DNA from: Rhizobiales bacterium TNE-4
GTDB lineage: Bacteria > Pseudomonadota > Alphaproteobacteria > Rhizobiales > Beijerinckiaceae
Direction of reading: 5' to 3'
Length of the DNA: 64,000 bases
Assembly (NCBI GenBank): GCA_019083985.1
Contig: JAHRCV010000002.1
Coordinates: forward strand, 1 to 64,000
Below the pieces are notes generated by a model that saw only the letters and a program-made list of their open reading frames with translations, searched no databases and was not told the DNA's origin. The position numbers and the translations under genes are program-made. This document shows, piece after piece, positions 51,921 through 62,202 of this stretch (positions within the stretch are counted from its first letter, which is position 1; every line of letters starts with the position of its first letter).

Positions 51921-53584
51921 CAAGACAGGCTCGGCAGATTGAGGCCATGCTCGCGGGCGCAATCCTTGGCGATGTCATAGCCCGCATCGGCGTGGCGCAT
52001 CACGCCTGTCGCCGGATCGTTCCACAACACTCGCTCGAGGCGGCGTGCCGCATCTGGCGTGCCATCGCACACAATGACCATGCCCGAATGCTGCGAAAAG
52101 CCCATGCCGACGCCGCCACCATGATGCAGCGACACCCAAGTCGCACCCGACGCGCAATTCAACAGCGCGTTGAGCAGCGGCCAATCCGACACGGCATCCG
52201 AACCATCCATCATGCCTTCCGTCTCGCGATTAGGGGACGCCACCGAGCCAGAATCGAGATGGTCGCGGCCAATCACAATCGGCGCCTTCAACTCGCCCTT
52301 CGCCACCATTTCATTGAACGCCAAACCGAGACGGTGTCGATCACCGAGACCAACCCAGCAAATGCGCGCAGGCAAGCCTTGGAATTTGATCCGCTTTTGC
52401 GCCATGTCGAGCCAATGATGCAAATGCTTATTGTCCGGCAACAGCTCCTTCACCTTCGCATCCGTGCGATAGATGTCTTCCGGATCCCCCGAGAGCGCCG
52501 CCCAACGGAAGGGACCAATCCCACGGCAGAAGAGCGGGCGAATATAGGCTGGCACAAATCCCGGAAAATCGAACGCGTTTGCCACGCCTTCTTCAAGGGC
52601 CATCTGGCGAATATTATTGCCGTAATCAACCGTCGGCACGCCCATCTTGTGGAAATCGAGCATGGCGCAGACATGTTCGGCCATCGATTTCTTGGCCGCT
52701 TTGGTGACGCCTTGTGGATCACTTTCGCGTTTCGATTCCCATTCGGCGAGTGTCCAGCCTTTGGGCAGATAGCCGTTGACGGGATCATGCGCGGATGTTT
52801 GATCCGTCACGCAATCAGGCTTGATGCCGCGACGCACGAGCTCAGGGAAGATATCAGCCGCATTGCCGAGGAGCGCCACGGAGACAGGCTTTTTGTCCTT
52901 GCAAGATTTTTCGATGATGGCGAGCGCCTCATCGAGGTCTTTTGCCTGAACGTCAACATAGCCCGTACGCAGGCGCATTTCGATACGGCTTGCCTGGCAC
53001 TCCACCGCCAAACAGGATGCGCCGGCCATGGTCGCGGCCAAAGTTTGCGCGCCGCCCATACCGCCAAGACCTGCAGTCAAAATCCAGCGACCTGAGAGAT
53101 CGCCATTGTAATGGCGGCGACCCATCTCGACGAAGGTTTCATACGTGCCCTGCACGATCCCTTGCGAACCGATATAGATCCATGACCCGGCCGTCATCTG
53201 GCCGTACATCATCAGGCCTTTGCGATCGAGCGCATTGAAATGCTCCCAATTGGCCCAATGCGGTACGAGGTTGGAATTGGCGATTAACACGCGCGGTGCA
53301 TCAGCGTGTGTCTTGAATACGCCAACAGGTTTCCCGGATTGCACGAGCAGCGTCTCGTCATTTTCGAGCTTACGGAGAGCAGCGACGATGCGGTCAAAGC
53401 TTTCCCAGTCACGCGCAGCCCGGCCAATACCGCCATAAACGACGAGTTCGCCCGGCTTTTCAGCCACGCCAGGATCGAGATTGTTCATCAGCATGCGCAG
53501 CGGCGCTTCGGTCAGCCAGCTCTTGGCGCTCAGATCGGTTCCATGCGGCGCGCGGATGACGCGCTGATTGTCGATACGGGTCAT
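51920..53584 (-). CDS. hutU: Urocanate hydratase
   Basis: Second step of histidine degradation: urocanate to imidazolone propionate, with tightly bound NAD used as electrophile. 554 residues, the family length. It has [44 protein letters not shown] (NAD binding), [16 protein letters not shown] (active-site Cys region) and [17 protein letters not shown]. Start 53584 matches the family N-terminus ([13 protein letters not shown]). It starts 7 bases after hutG. Confidence 0.97.
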   Translation of the reverse strand: MTRIDNQRVIRAPHGTDLSAKSWLTEAPLRMLMNNLDPGVAEKPGELVVYGGIGRAARDWESFDRIVAALRKLENDETLLVQSGKPVGVFKTHADAPRVLIANSNLVPHWANWEHFNALDRKGLMMYGQMTAGSWIYIGSQGIVQGTYETFVEMGRRHYNGDLSGRWILTAGLGGMGGAQTLAATMAGASCLAVECQASRIEMRLRTGYVDVQAKDLDEALAIIEKSCKDKKPVSVALLGNAADIFPELVRRGIKPDCVTDQTSAHDPVNGYLPKGWTLAEWESKRESDPQGVTKAAKKSMAEHVCAMLDFHKMGVPTVDYGNNIRQMALEEGVANAFDFPGFVPAYIRPLFCRGIGPFRWAALSGDPEDIYRTDAKVKELLPDNKHLHHWLDMAQKRIKFQGLPARICWVGLGDRHRLGLAFNEMVAKGELKAPIVIGRDHLDSGSVASPNRETEGMMDGSDAVSDWPLLNALLNCASGATWVSLHHGGGVGMGFSQHSGMVIVCDGTPDAARRLERVLWNDPATGVMRHADAGYDIAKDCAREHGLNLPSLS

Positions 53585-53591
53585 TCTATCC

Positions 53592-54422
53592 TCACGATTG
53601 AGCGCGCGCGAAATCGCGGCAGGTTTCAAGAATTTTTGTCAGGGTTGCACGCACTGGCGCAGCATAGGTTTCGCTATAAGGCGTCGGCCAATTGCTTTCG
53701 TCGACCGGACCAAGGGGCTCGTCGATATAGGCACGGCAGCCCAACTCCATCTGCACCGCATGAACGCCGTCGTTGGGCCTACCGTATTGCCGTGTGATGT
53801 AACCGCCCTTGAACCGACCATTGACGACATGGGTGAGCCCGCTCGCTGCACACAGCGCCGCGATATCATTCGCCAGCCGGGCATCGCAGGCTTTGCCTTC
53901 ATTTGTACCAATGTTGAAATGAGGCAAGGTGCCATCAAACAAATCGGGGATGATCGAACGGATCGAATGGCAATCATAAAGCGTGATCGCGTGATGGGAT
54001 TGGCGCAGACGCGCAATCTCCGCCGCTAACGCCTGATGATAGGGGTCGAAATAGAGCGCGCGGCGACGGGCAATCTCGGCCTCGTCCGGGCCTTTGCCAT
54101 CCTTGTAAAGCGGCTCATTATCGAATGTGGTCGTCGGGCAGAGCCCCGTGGTGAATTGCCCCGGATAGAGCGATGCACCGGCGGGATCGCGATTCACATC
54201 GATCACCGTGCGCGAAATGCCTGTGCGCACGATGGTAGCATCGAGCGCACTGGCAAAATCATAAAGCTTTTCGATCCACCAATCGCAATCCTTGCGGGCC
54301 CGCCAAAGCGAAACGAGCTGAGGCTGGAACTCGTCCGGAATATCGATACCCGTATGCGGAAGGCTGACGAGGAGCGGCGCCTGACCGCGCCGGATCTCAA
54401 GCCAATCGTGACGTCCGCTCAT
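53592..54422 (-). CDS. hutG: N-formylglutamate deformylase
   Basis: Fifth step: N-formylglutamate to glutamate and formate, the branch that works together with HutF. 276 residues with [47 protein letters not shown] (metal His) and [12 protein letters not shown]. The start at 54422 (MSGRHDW) leaves an 8-base gap after hutH. Its presence with hutF shows the two-step route from formiminoglutamate rather than direct hydrolysis to formamide. Confidence 0.93.
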   Translation of the reverse strand: MSGRHDWLEIRRGQAPLLVSLPHTGIDIPDEFQPQLVSLWRARKDCDWWIEKLYDFASALDATIVRTGISRTVIDVNRDPAGASLYPGQFTTGLCPTTTFDNEPLYKDGKGPDEAEIARRRALYFDPYHQALAAEIARLRQSHHAITLYDCHSIRSIIPDLFDGTLPHFNIGTNEGKACDARLANDIAALCAASGLTHVVNGRFKGGYITRQYGRPNDGVHAVQMELGCRAYIDEPLGPVDESNWPTPYSETYAAPVRATLTKILETCRDFARAQS

Positions 54423-54430
54423 CTTCAACC

Positions 54431-55960
54431 TCACGCGAGAGAAAGGGAAACGCCCGACGCTTTGGAAAGGTCGCCCGAAACGATCCATCCAAAAGCGGTC
54501 TCCATGTCGGGAGCAAAATGTCGATCATCGTCGAGATGCGGCACGGCAGCACGAATGAGCCGACGCGCCTTTTCGAGCCGCGCGCTCGACACCAAGGGCG
54601 CATGAAAATCGCAACCCTGTGCAGCTGCCAAGGCTTCAATGGCAACGACATGCGCCGCATTCTTTGCCATGGCGAGGAGACGCCGCGCGCCATGCGTTGC
54701 CATCGACACGTGATCTTCCTGATTGGCCGAGGTCGGAATGGAATCGACACTGGCCGGATGCGCCATCTGCTTGTTTTCGGAGACAAGCGCTGCTGCCGTG
54801 ACCTGCGGAATCATGAAGCCGGAATTAAGACCCGGCTTCGGCGTCAGGAAGGCTGGCAATCCCGACAGCGCCGAATCGACCAGCATGGCAATGCGGCGCT
54901 CTGTCAAGGAGCCGATTTCGCAAATGGCCAGTGCGATCATGTCAGCTGCAAAAGCCACCGGTTCGGCATGGAAATTTCCGCCTGAGATGACTTCACCTTC
55001 CGCCGAGAAGACGAGCGGATTGTCAGAAACGCCATTGGCTTCGACGCTCAGCGTATCAGCCGCTTGCTGTAACAGATCAAAACACGCGCCCATCACTTGC
55101 GGTTGGCAGCGCAAGCAATAAGGATCCTGTACGCGCTCATCGCCGATCAGATGCGAGGCGCGAATAGCACTGCCCTGCATCAAGCCACGCAATTCAGCCG
55201 CCACCGCAATTTGTCCCTTGTGCCGCCGCACCGCATGGATGCGCGGGTCAAACGGCCCGTCCGAACCGCGTGCCGCATCGGTTGCAAGCGCGCCGGTCAC
55301 AAGTGCAGCACGGAAAACCGTTTCGGCCTCGAACAAACCGGCCAATGCCAGTGCCGTTGAGATTTGCGTGCCATTCAACAACGCGAGCCCTTCCTTGGGC
55401 CCCAAGGCTAGCGGCCGCAATCCAGCATCCTGCAACGCAGCCGTTGCATCGACCATTGCATCTCCGCGATGAAAGGCGCCGACACCCATCAACGCTGCGG
55501 TCATATGCGCGAGTGGCGCGAGATCGCCCGATGCACCGACCGAACCTTGGCCCGGAATAACAGGGATCAGATCGTTCGCGAGGCAGAGCGTGAGATGATC
55601 AAGCGTTGTGAGACGAATACCAGAGGCGCCTTGCGCAAGGCTTGCAAGCTTCAACGCCATCGCCAACCGCACCACCGCTTTCGGCAGGGGCGCTCCAACA
55701 CCGGCGGCATGCGATAGAACAATATTGCGCTGAAGCGTCGCGAGGTCTTCGGTGCCTATCCGGACATGGGCGAGTTTGCCGAAACCTGTATTGATGCCGT
55801 AGACGGCATCACCCTTGGCAATGATCGCGTCTACTGTGCGAGCGCTCGCGTCAACTGCGGGGCGCGTTGCTGAATCGAGTTGAACTGAGGCGCCGCGATA
55901 GATCGCGCGCCAATCAGCCAGTGTCGCGTGACCGGGATGCAAGATAACTGTCGAGCTCAT
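54431..55960 (-). CDS. hutH: Histidine ammonia-lyase
   Basis: First and committing step: histidine to urocanate and ammonia. 509 residues. The Ala-Ser-Gly triad that forms the MIO cofactor is at 143-145 in [17 protein letters not shown]. Further signatures are [11 protein letters not shown] near the N-terminus, [30 protein letters not shown], and [10 protein letters not shown]. It overlaps hutI by 4 bases. Confidence 0.98.
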   Translation of the reverse strand: MSSTVILHPGHATLADWRAIYRGASVQLDSATRPAVDASARTVDAIIAKGDAVYGINTGFGKLAHVRIGTEDLATLQRNIVLSHAAGVGAPLPKAVVRLAMALKLASLAQGASGIRLTTLDHLTLCLANDLIPVIPGQGSVGASGDLAPLAHMTAALMGVGAFHRGDAMVDATAALQDAGLRPLALGPKEGLALLNGTQISTALALAGLFEAETVFRAALVTGALATDAARGSDGPFDPRIHAVRRHKGQIAVAAELRGLMQGSAIRASHLIGDERVQDPYCLRCQPQVMGACFDLLQQAADTLSVEANGVSDNPLVFSAEGEVISGGNFHAEPVAFAADMIALAICEIGSLTERRIAMLVDSALSGLPAFLTPKPGLNSGFMIPQVTAAALVSENKQMAHPASVDSIPTSANQEDHVSMATHGARRLLAMAKNAAHVVAIEALAAAQGCDFHAPLVSSARLEKARRLIRAAVPHLDDDRHFAPDMETAFGWIVSGDLSKASGVSLSLA

Positions 55961-57159
55961 CGTCCCATCCTCACGCGTGCATAGAGCGGGTTAAACCCGA
56001 TCCGGTAGACAAGCTCGGCGGGCCTGGCCACATCCCAAATAGCAAGATCACATTGTTTGCCCGCTTCGAGCGTGCCGATCCGATCAAGAAGCCCAAGCGC
56101 CCGCGCCGCTTCGCGCGTCACACCCGCCACACATTCATCAACGGTAAGGCGGAAGAGCGTTGCTGCCATGTTCATGGTCATCAGAAGAGATGTCAGGGGC
56201 GATGTGCCGGGATTGCTATCGGTCGCAATGGCGATATGCGCCCCATGTTTGCGCAACGCTTCGACAGGCGGCTTTTGCGTCTCGCGCAGCATGTAAAAGG
56301 CACCCGGCAACAAAACCGCAACAGTACCGGCCTTGGCGAGCGCTTGCGCACCCGCCTCATCCGTATGCTCGAGATGATCAGCCGAGAGGGCACCAAAACG
56401 CGCCGCGAGTGCAGCGCCCTGCAGATTGGATAATTGATCGGCATGCAATTTCACGGGCAAGCCGAGCGCCTTGGCGCGCTGGAACACGCGTTCGGTCTGC
56501 GCTGGTGAGAACGCAATCCCCTCACAGAAAGCGTCCACCGCATCGGCTAGGTTTTCACGCGCAATGGCCGTCATCATCTCATCGCAGACGCGCGCAATAT
56601 AGACATCCTTATCGCCTTCTGCTTCTGGCGGAAGCGCATGCGCACCTAGAAATGTCGTGACAATCCCCACATCACGTTCACGTGCAAGGCCACGTGCCAC
56701 GCGCAGACATTTCATCTCGCTGTCGAGATCAAGGCCATAGCCCGATTTGATCTCAACCGTCGTCACGCCTTCCGCGATCAAATGGTCGAGGCGGCGTAAG
56801 GCCGAACGGGTGAGGTCCGCATCGCTTGCAGCACGCGTCGCGCGCACCGAAGACACAATGCCCCCGCCTGCTCGCGCAATCTCTTCATAGCTCGCGCCGG
56901 CGAGCCGCATTTCGAATTCTTGCGCGCGGTCGCCGCCATAAACGAGATGGGTATGACAATCGACGAGACCGGGCGTGATCAGACGCCCTTCGCAATCGAT
57001 CACCTGTTGACCGCTGACCGCTGGCATGTCCGCTTCAGGGCCCGCATAAATGATGCGCCCCTGTTCGCAGACGACAGCCCCCTTGGCGACGAGGCCAAGC
57101 CCGTCGGCACCGGGCGCAAGCGTCGCAAGCTGGGCATTCCTCCAGACTGTATCCGCCAT
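55957..57159 (-). CDS. hutI: Imidazolonepropionase
   Basis: Third step: opens the imidazolone ring to formiminoglutamate. 400 residues, amidohydrolase fold. Metal ligands are in [17 protein letters not shown]; then [36 protein letters not shown] and [10 protein letters not shown]. It is the first gene of the minus-strand hut operon. ATG at 57159 is preceded by AGGGG (spacing 6) and, 13 bases upstream, by a probable HutC operator. Confidence 0.97.
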   Translation of the reverse strand: MADTVWRNAQLATLAPGADGLGLVAKGAVVCEQGRIIYAGPEADMPAVSGQQVIDCEGRLITPGLVDCHTHLVYGGDRAQEFEMRLAGASYEEIARAGGGIVSSVRATRAASDADLTRSALRRLDHLIAEGVTTVEIKSGYGLDLDSEMKCLRVARGLARERDVGIVTTFLGAHALPPEAEGDKDVYIARVCDEMMTAIARENLADAVDAFCEGIAFSPAQTERVFQRAKALGLPVKLHADQLSNLQGAALAARFGALSADHLEHTDEAGAQALAKAGTVAVLLPGAFYMLRETQKPPVEALRKHGAHIAIATDSNPGTSPLTSLLMTMNMAATLFRLTVDECVAGVTREAARALGLLDRIGTLEAGKQCDLAIWDVARPAELVYRIGFNPLYARVRMGR

Positions 57160-57171
57160 GGGCTTCCCCTC

Positions 57172-57187
57172 TTTTGTATAGACATAA
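57172..57187. promoter_or_regulatory. Probable HutC operator before hutI
   Basis: TTTTGTATAGACATAA, a near-palindrome whose inverted copy recurs before hutF (57256) and before the ABC importer operon (59520; 15 of 16 bases identical on the opposite strand). It sits 13-28 bases before the hutI start codon, where bound repressor would block transcription or initiation. HutC-family GntR proteins bind such TGTnTATAnACA-like palindromes. Confidence 0.75.
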
Positions 57188-57255
57188 CAGAACAGCAAAG
57201 GCCGTAAAGCCCTGCAAAACAGCCTGTGGCTATCAGGCACAAGCTCTCCCCAGTT

Positions 57256-57271
57256 TTTTGTCTATACATAA
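57256..57271. promoter_or_regulatory. Probable HutC operator before hutF
   Basis: TTTTGTCTATACATAA, whose core TGTCTATACA is the exact reverse complement of the core TGTATAGACA before hutI. It lies 56-71 bases before the hutF start codon, in promoter position. With the hutI site it brackets the divergent hutI-hutF control region. Confidence 0.75.
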
Positions 57272-57326
57272 TTGCAAGGTGAAAACGGCCCTGTAAGATG
57301 GAGCTCCTGACAGAGCGGAGCAGGCG

Positions 57327-58676
57327 ATGGCCGACGGCGCTTACCGGTTCGATTATGCATTTCTGCCCGGCGGTTGGCAGGCCGATCTGCGCGTCACCGT
57401 CACGGGCGGCAAGATCACAGCGCTCGGCGGCGATGGCCCGGCGACGCATGTCAAAGGCGCGGCCCTGCCCGGCCTGCCCAATCTACACAGCCACACCTTT
57501 CAGCGCGGCATGGCCGGTCTCGCAGAGCGACGCGGCCCGGCGAGCGATTCCTTCTGGACATGGCGGGAGGTGATGTACCGCTTCCTCGGCGCGCTCACGC
57601 CCGATGATGTCGAAGCGATTGCTGCGATGGTAATGGTCGAGATGCTCGAAGGCGGCTTTACGTCCTTGGCGGAATTTCACTATCTCCATCACGCGGCTGA
57701 TGGCGCGCCTTATGCTGACCCGGCGGAGTTAGCCGGTCGCATTGTTGCTGCAGCGCATCAAACGGGCATCGGCCTTACACTTCTCCCTGTCTTCTATGCG
57801 CAAGGCGGGTTTGGCGGCCAAGCCGCGCAACCGGGTCAACGCCGCTTCGTCAGCCGCGATGCTGATGCCTTCGCCCGCTTGCAGGACGCCGCGCGCGTGC
57901 ATACCGCGCGCCACGGCATGACGCTTGGCGGCGCGCCACACAGCCTGCGCGCGGTCACACCCGATCAATTGAAGGCTTTCATTGCGGCAAGCCCTGAAGG
58001 GCCGATCCACATCCATGTCGCCGAGCAGACGCGCGAGGTGGACGATTGCCTCGCATGGTCTGGCCAACGCCCAGTTCGATGGCTGCTCGATCATGCGCCG
58101 GTCGACCCGCGCTGGTGCCTCATCCACGCCACCCATATGGATGCAGGCGAAGTGCACGACATGGCCAAGACGGGGGCCGTTGCAGGCCTCTGCCCGATTA
58201 CCGAAGCTAATCTTGGGGACGGCGTTTTTGCCGGTGTCGATTTCCGCGATCATGGCGGCGTCTATGGCGTGGGGTCGGATTCCAATGTTGAGATCGACGC
58301 GCCGGGTGAATTGCGCTTGTTCGAATATGGCCAGCGCCTCTTCCATCGCGGTCGCAACCTGATGGCAGGCGCGGAAGGTGCGTCCACTGGGGAAGCGCTT
58401 TATCGGGCAGCGCTTACAGGCGGCGCACAGGCGCTCGGCCAGAATGTCGGTGCAATCGCCATCGGACAGCGCGCTGATTTTGTTGTGCTCGATACCACCC
58501 ATCCAGCATTCGGGCCCAAGCCGGAAAACTGGCTCGACAGTTACATTTTCAATGCTGGGCGCAACGCCATTGCCACGGTGATTGCAGGCGGGATCGTTCA
58601 AGTAGACCATGGCCGCCACAAGGCGCGGGATGGTATCGCAGCGCGCTTCCGCCAGACATTGAACCGGGTGCTCTGA
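57327..58676 (+). CDS. hutF: Formimidoylglutamate deiminase
   Basis: Fourth step: N-formimino-glutamate to N-formylglutamate and ammonia. 449 residues, amidohydrolase fold. It has the metal site NLHSHTFQRGMAG, EFHYLHHAADG, IHIHVAEQTREVDDC, LIHATHMDAGE and GVGSDSNVEIDAPGELR. GGAG lies 6 bases before the ATG. It shares one base with the hutC start. A 296-residue open frame on the opposite strand is a shadow. Confidence 0.96.
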   Translation: MADGAYRFDYAFLPGGWQADLRVTVTGGKITALGGDGPATHVKGAALPGLPNLHSHTFQRGMAGLAERRGPASDSFWTWREVMYRFLGALTPDDVEAIAAMVMVEMLEGGFTSLAEFHYLHHAADGAPYADPAELAGRIVAAAHQTGIGLTLLPVFYAQGGFGGQAAQPGQRRFVSRDADAFARLQDAARVHTARHGMTLGGAPHSLRAVTPDQLKAFIAASPEGPIHIHVAEQTREVDDCLAWSGQRPVRWLLDHAPVDPRWCLIHATHMDAGEVHDMAKTGAVAGLCPITEANLGDGVFAGVDFRDHGGVYGVGSDSNVEIDAPGELRLFEYGQRLFHRGRNLMAGAEGASTGEALYRAALTGGAQALGQNVGAIAIGQRADFVVLDTTHPAFGPKPENWLDSYIFNAGRNAIATVIAGGIVQVDHGRHKARDGIAARFRQTLNRVL

Positions 58677-59488
58677 TGGCGAGCCCTGCGGTCAAGGCTT
58701 CCACCAAGAAGGCTGCCGTCGCAGCACCGCGCGCACGCGGACAAAGCCTCAACCAAACCATCCGCAACGACATCGAACACAAGATTATGAGTGGCGAATG
58801 GCCGCCGGGTTTCCGTCTGCCTTTCGAGCACGAGATGATGGAGCAGTATGGCTGCTCGCGCATGACCGTGAACAAGGCCTTGAGCGCGCTTTCGGCGCAA
58901 GGCCTGATCATGCGTCGCCGCCGCGCGGGCTCCGTCGTCGCGGCACCGAGCGCTGACCGCGCGGTGCTGCAGATCGTCGACTTCGCCGCAGAAGCACAAC
59001 GCTCGGGCAAGCTGTACCGGCATGACATGCTCGAGCGTCGCATCGAGGAGATCGACGCCGCGACAGCACGCCGCACCGGGCTCAAACCGGGTTCACGCGT
59101 GCTTTACGCCGCCACGCGCCACGTCGTGGATGGCGTCATCGAGGCTTATGAAGAGCGCATCGTCAATCTTGCTGCAGTGCCGCAAGCCAAGCGCGAATCC
59201 TTCGCCGATATGCCGATTGGCACATGGTTGTTGCAGCGCGTGCCATGGAGCGACGCCGAACACATCATTGGCGCGATCAATGCCGATGCCCGCCTTGCCC
59301 GCCGTCTCGGCGTTGAGCGTAACGCCGCCTGCCTCATGCTGGAACGTCGCACATGGCAAAACACGGTCTTTCTGACCGAAGCGCGGCTCTATTATCCGGG
59401 CACCGGCCATCGCCTTATCGGCCGGTTCTCGCCAACCGGCAATCCCGCGTTTGGCCTCGCCACTGGGACAGACCGCGGACGAAGTTGA
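58676..59488 (+). CDS. hutC: Histidine utilisation repressor, GntR/UTRA family
   Basis: 270 residues. After a basic Ala/Lys-rich tail of 25 residues there is a GntR winged helix (QTIRNDIEHKIMSGEWPPGFRLPFEHEMMEQYGCSRMTVNKAL, visible in pieces from about 25 to 70) and, from about 100, a UTRA ligand domain (RRTGLKPGSRVLYAATRHVVDG, EERIVNLAAVPQA, WLLQRVPWSDAEH). HutC represses hut genes and is released by urocanate. Three candidate operators are visible in this window. Co-transcribed with hutF, so it controls its own synthesis. Confidence 0.95.
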   Translation: MASPAVKASTKKAAVAAPRARGQSLNQTIRNDIEHKIMSGEWPPGFRLPFEHEMMEQYGCSRMTVNKALSALSAQGLIMRRRRAGSVVAAPSADRAVLQIVDFAAEAQRSGKLYRHDMLERRIEEIDAATARRTGLKPGSRVLYAATRHVVDGVIEAYEERIVNLAAVPQAKRESFADMPIGTWLLQRVPWSDAEHIIGAINADARLARRLGVERNAACLMLERRTWQNTVFLTEARLYYPGTGHRLIGRFSPTGNPAFGLATGTDRGRS

Positions 59489-59519
59489 AAGATCGGGAGA
59501 ACGGCACCGCATCGGTCAG

Positions 59520-59535
59520 CTATGTCTATACAAAA
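59520..59535. promoter_or_regulatory. Probable HutC operator before the ABC importer operon
   Basis: On the minus strand TTTTGTATAGACATAG, identical to the hutI site in 15 of 16 bases. It lies 57-72 bases before the ATG of the importer binding-protein gene (59592) and after the hutC stop. It places the importer under histidine/urocanate control. Confidence 0.72.
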
Positions 59536-59591
59536 GCGCGGCCGCGGGCCTAACATCGGGGTTCAGGGTTTGAACAATGAGTGAGGGGACC

Positions 59592-60536
59592 ATGAAAAAA
59601 TCCATCATCGCACTATCATTTGCTGCCGCGGCTTTCGCACTGCCAGCCGCCGCGCAGGATACGGCCGTCACCATCGGCTATTCTGGCTGGACGGGGTTTG
59701 CCCCCCTCACGCTCGCCAAAGAGGCTGGCATCTTCAAGAAGAACGGCCTCGACGTGACGCTGAAAAAGGTCCCGCAAGCCAGCCGTCACCTCGCCATTCA
59801 GTCAGGCGATCTCCAATGCGCGGCAACAACCGTTGAAACCTGGGTCGTGTGGAATGCCAATGGCGTGCCGACGAAACAAATCTTCCAGCTCGACAAAAGC
59901 TATGGCGCGGACGGCATGGTCGTGCGCAGCAATATCAACGCAATCAAGGATCTGAAGGGCAAAACGGTTGCCGCATCAGCGCCCGGCACTGCGCCTTACT
60001 TCACACTCGCTTGGTTCTTGAAGAAGAACGGATTGAGCGTGAAAGACGTCACGATCGTCAACATGGAGCCGGGCCCGGCTGCGCAAGCCTTCATTGCAGG
60101 CCAGAACGATGCTGCCATGACGTATGAGCCCTACCTGTCTTCGGTGCGCAACGCACCACAATCGGGCAAGATCATCGCCACGACGCTCGATTATCCGATG
60201 ATCATGGATACGTTCGGCTGCACACCGAAATTCCTCGCCGACAATCCGAAGGCGGCCAAGGCGCTCGCCGATTCCTATTTCGAAGCGCTTGAAATGATCA
60301 ACAAGGATCAGGCCAAGTCCTACGAAATCATGGGCGCCGACGTGAAGCAGACGGGTGAGCAATTCGGCAATTCGGCGAAGTTCCTGCGCTGGCAGGATCG
60401 TGCGGCGAACAAGAAATTCTTCGAAGGCGAATTCGAAAAATTCTCGAATGAAGCGGCCGATCTTCTTCTCGAAATCGGCATCATCAAGCAGAAGCCCGAT
60501 ATCAAGTCGCTCGCCGACACGCGCTTCATTCAGTAA
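59592..60536 (+). CDS. ABC importer substrate-binding protein, SsuA/TauA/NMT1-like
   Basis: 314 residues with a signal peptide of about 22 (ALPAAAQ end). Mature part: VTIGYSGWTGFAPLTLAKEAGIFKKNGLDV, then CAATTVETWVVWNANG, APGTAPYFTLAWFLKKNGL and NDAAMTYEPYLSSV. This group binds small organic anions, sulfonates or pyrimidine-like molecules. The candidate HutC operator upstream suggests histidine, urocanate or a related imidazole as ligand. AGGGG precedes the ATG at 59592. A strong hairpin follows the gene. Confidence 0.87.
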   Translation: MKKSIIALSFAAAAFALPAAAQDTAVTIGYSGWTGFAPLTLAKEAGIFKKNGLDVTLKKVPQASRHLAIQSGDLQCAATTVETWVVWNANGVPTKQIFQLDKSYGADGMVVRSNINAIKDLKGKTVAASAPGTAPYFTLAWFLKKNGLSVKDVTIVNMEPGPAAQAFIAGQNDAAMTYEPYLSSVRNAPQSGKIIATTLDYPMIMDTFGCTPKFLADNPKAAKALADSYFEALEMINKDQAKSYEIMGADVKQTGEQFGNSAKFLRWQDRAANKKFFEGEFEKFSNEAADLLLEIGIIKQKPDIKSLADTRFIQ

Positions 60537-60551
60537 TTCGACCACGCTCAG

Positions 60552-60577
60552 AGTGCCGGCGCGCCTGCGCCGGCACT
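60552..60577 (+). terminator. Intra-operon hairpin after the importer binding-protein gene
   Basis: AGTGCCGGCGC, loop GCCT, then GCGCCGGCACT: a perfect 11-base stem followed by TTC. It lies between the binding-protein stop (60536) and permease start (60600), the third such hairpin in this position in the window. Confidence 0.75.
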
Positions 60578-60599
60578 TTCAATTTACAAAGGTATCGGA

Positions 60600-61382
60600 A
60601 TGGCCCTTTTCCGTCCGCTCGAACCGGTCAGCCAGCGCGCGCGTATTGTGCTCGGTATTGCTTTTTTCGCCCTCTTCTTCGCGCTGTGGGCTGTCGCAAC
60701 CTTGGGCGGCTATGTATCTAAAACCTTTCTCGCCGATCCCATTACCATGGTGAAGGATGGTTGGATCCTTCTGACAAAATTCGGTTTCGCGCATGATATC
60801 GGCATGACGGTGTGGCGCGTGGTTGGCGGGTTCGTGCTGGCAGCCATCATCGGTGTACCAATCGGTATTCTGATGGGAGCCTACAAGCCGATCGAAGCCT
60901 TCCTCGAACCTTTCGTCTCCTTCGCCCGTTATCTGCCCGCTTCGGCTTTCGTACCCCTTCTCATTCTGTGGGCTGGGATTGGTGAGACGCAAAAATTGCT
61001 CGTCATCTTCATTGGCTCATTTTTCCAGATCATTCTGATGGTCGCCGTGTCCGTCTCCAACACGCGGCGCGATCTCGTCGAGGCCGCTTACACGCTGGGT
61101 TCGACGAGCACTGGTGTCGTGCGCCGTGTTCTCATCCCGGCCAATGCACCCGATATTGCCGAGATCTTGCGGCTCGTGCTCGGGTGGGCGTGGACCTATG
61201 TGATCGTGGCTGAGTTGATCGGCTCCTCATCTGGCATCGGCCATATGATCATCGAAAGCCAAGCCCTGCTTGCCACGGGCCAGATCATTTTCGGCATTAT
61301 CGTGATTGGCATGATCGGATTGATCTCAGACCTCTTCTTCAAATTCGTCAATCGTCGCTTCTTTGCATGGAGGCTGGCATGA
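60600..61382 (+). CDS. ABC importer permease, SsuC/TauC-like
   Basis: 260 residues with about six membrane helices. It has PIGILMGAYKPIEAFLEPFVSFARYLPASAFVPLLILWAGIGE, seen in pieces, the usual NitT/TauT permease core, and the EAA loop LVEAAYTLGSTSTGVVRRVLIPANAPDI. Forms a homodimeric channel with the ATPase encoded next; the two genes overlap by 4 bases (ATGA). Confidence 0.93.
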   Translation: MALFRPLEPVSQRARIVLGIAFFALFFALWAVATLGGYVSKTFLADPITMVKDGWILLTKFGFAHDIGMTVWRVVGGFVLAAIIGVPIGILMGAYKPIEAFLEPFVSFARYLPASAFVPLLILWAGIGETQKLLVIFIGSFFQIILMVAVSVSNTRRDLVEAAYTLGSTSTGVVRRVLIPANAPDIAEILRLVLGWAWTYVIVAELIGSSSGIGHMIIESQALLATGQIIFGIIVIGMIGLISDLFFKFVNRRFFAWRLA

Positions 61383-62173
61383 GCACCGATGCCATTCTCC
61401 GGATTGACCAAGTCTCGCGCATCTTCCCGGCCGTCTCCGGGCGTCAGCCGGTGCGCGCGCTAGAACCGACCGACCTCACCATCGCACGCAATGATTTCAT
61501 CACCATTCTCGGCCCGTCTGGCTGCGGAAAATCCACCTTGCTGCGGATCGTCGCTGGACTTGATACGCCAACCGCTGGGCGCGTGATGCTCAATGGTCGC
61601 GCCATCACCGGGCCGGGGCCTGATCGCGGCATGGTGTTTCAATCTTATACGCTATTTCCATGGCTGAATGTGGCGGATAACATCGCCTTCGGCTTACGTG
61701 AGCGTGGCGTTTCGGAGGCGATGATCCGCGAGACCGTCGCCGAATATGTTGCTAAGGTTGGCCTGCGCGGCTTTGAAAACCATCTGCCCAAGCAATTGTC
61801 AGGTGGCATGCAGCAGCGCACAGCGATTGCACGCGCACTCGCTAACGATCCCGAAATCCTGCTGCTCGATGAGCCCTTCGGCGCGCTCGACAACCAGACG
61901 CGCGGATTGATGCAGGAGCTTCTGCTTGGCATTTGGGAGCGCGAACGCAAGACTGTTGTGTTCGTGACCCATGATATTGAGGAAGCCATCTTCATGGCCT
62001 CGCGCGTCATCGTGATGACGGCACGGCCTGGGCGCATAAAGGCCGATATCGCGGTCGACCTACCGCACCCGCGCCATTACACTATCAAGACAAGTCCAGA
62101 ATTCTCCGCACTGAAAGCGCGGCTGACCGAGGAAATCCGTGCCGAAGCCGTGCTCGCGGCCGAAGCGCATTGA
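61379..62173 (+). CDS. ABC importer ATPase, SsuB/TauB-like
   Basis: 264 residues. Walker A GPSGCGKST, Q-loop MVFQSYTLFPWLNVADNIAFGL (the NitT/TauT family form), signature LSGGMQQRTAIARAL, Walker B ILLLDEPFGALD, switch His in VFVTHDIEEAIFMASRV. Completes the importer linked to the hut genes. The next gene starts 29 bases later without a terminator between them. Confidence 0.93.
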   Translation: MSTDAILRIDQVSRIFPAVSGRQPVRALEPTDLTIARNDFITILGPSGCGKSTLLRIVAGLDTPTAGRVMLNGRAITGPGPDRGMVFQSYTLFPWLNVADNIAFGLRERGVSEAMIRETVAEYVAKVGLRGFENHLPKQLSGGMQQRTAIARALANDPEILLLDEPFGALDNQTRGLMQELLLGIWERERKTVVFVTHDIEEAIFMASRVIVMTARPGRIKADIAVDLPHPRHYTIKTSPEFSALKARLTEEIRAEAVLAAEAH

Positions 62174-62202
62174 AGACATGATTTGTAACGGAGGGAGAGA
62201 CA

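Noticed and set aside
51947-53095. A 382-codon open frame antisense to hutU.
   Set aside because: It mirrors a GC-rich conserved gene; its product is rich in His, Arg and Ala without recognisable domains. A shadow frame.
57729-58619. A 296-codon open frame antisense to hutF.
   Set aside because: hutF is unmistakable on the other strand; the antisense product has no motifs and no ribosome-binding site.
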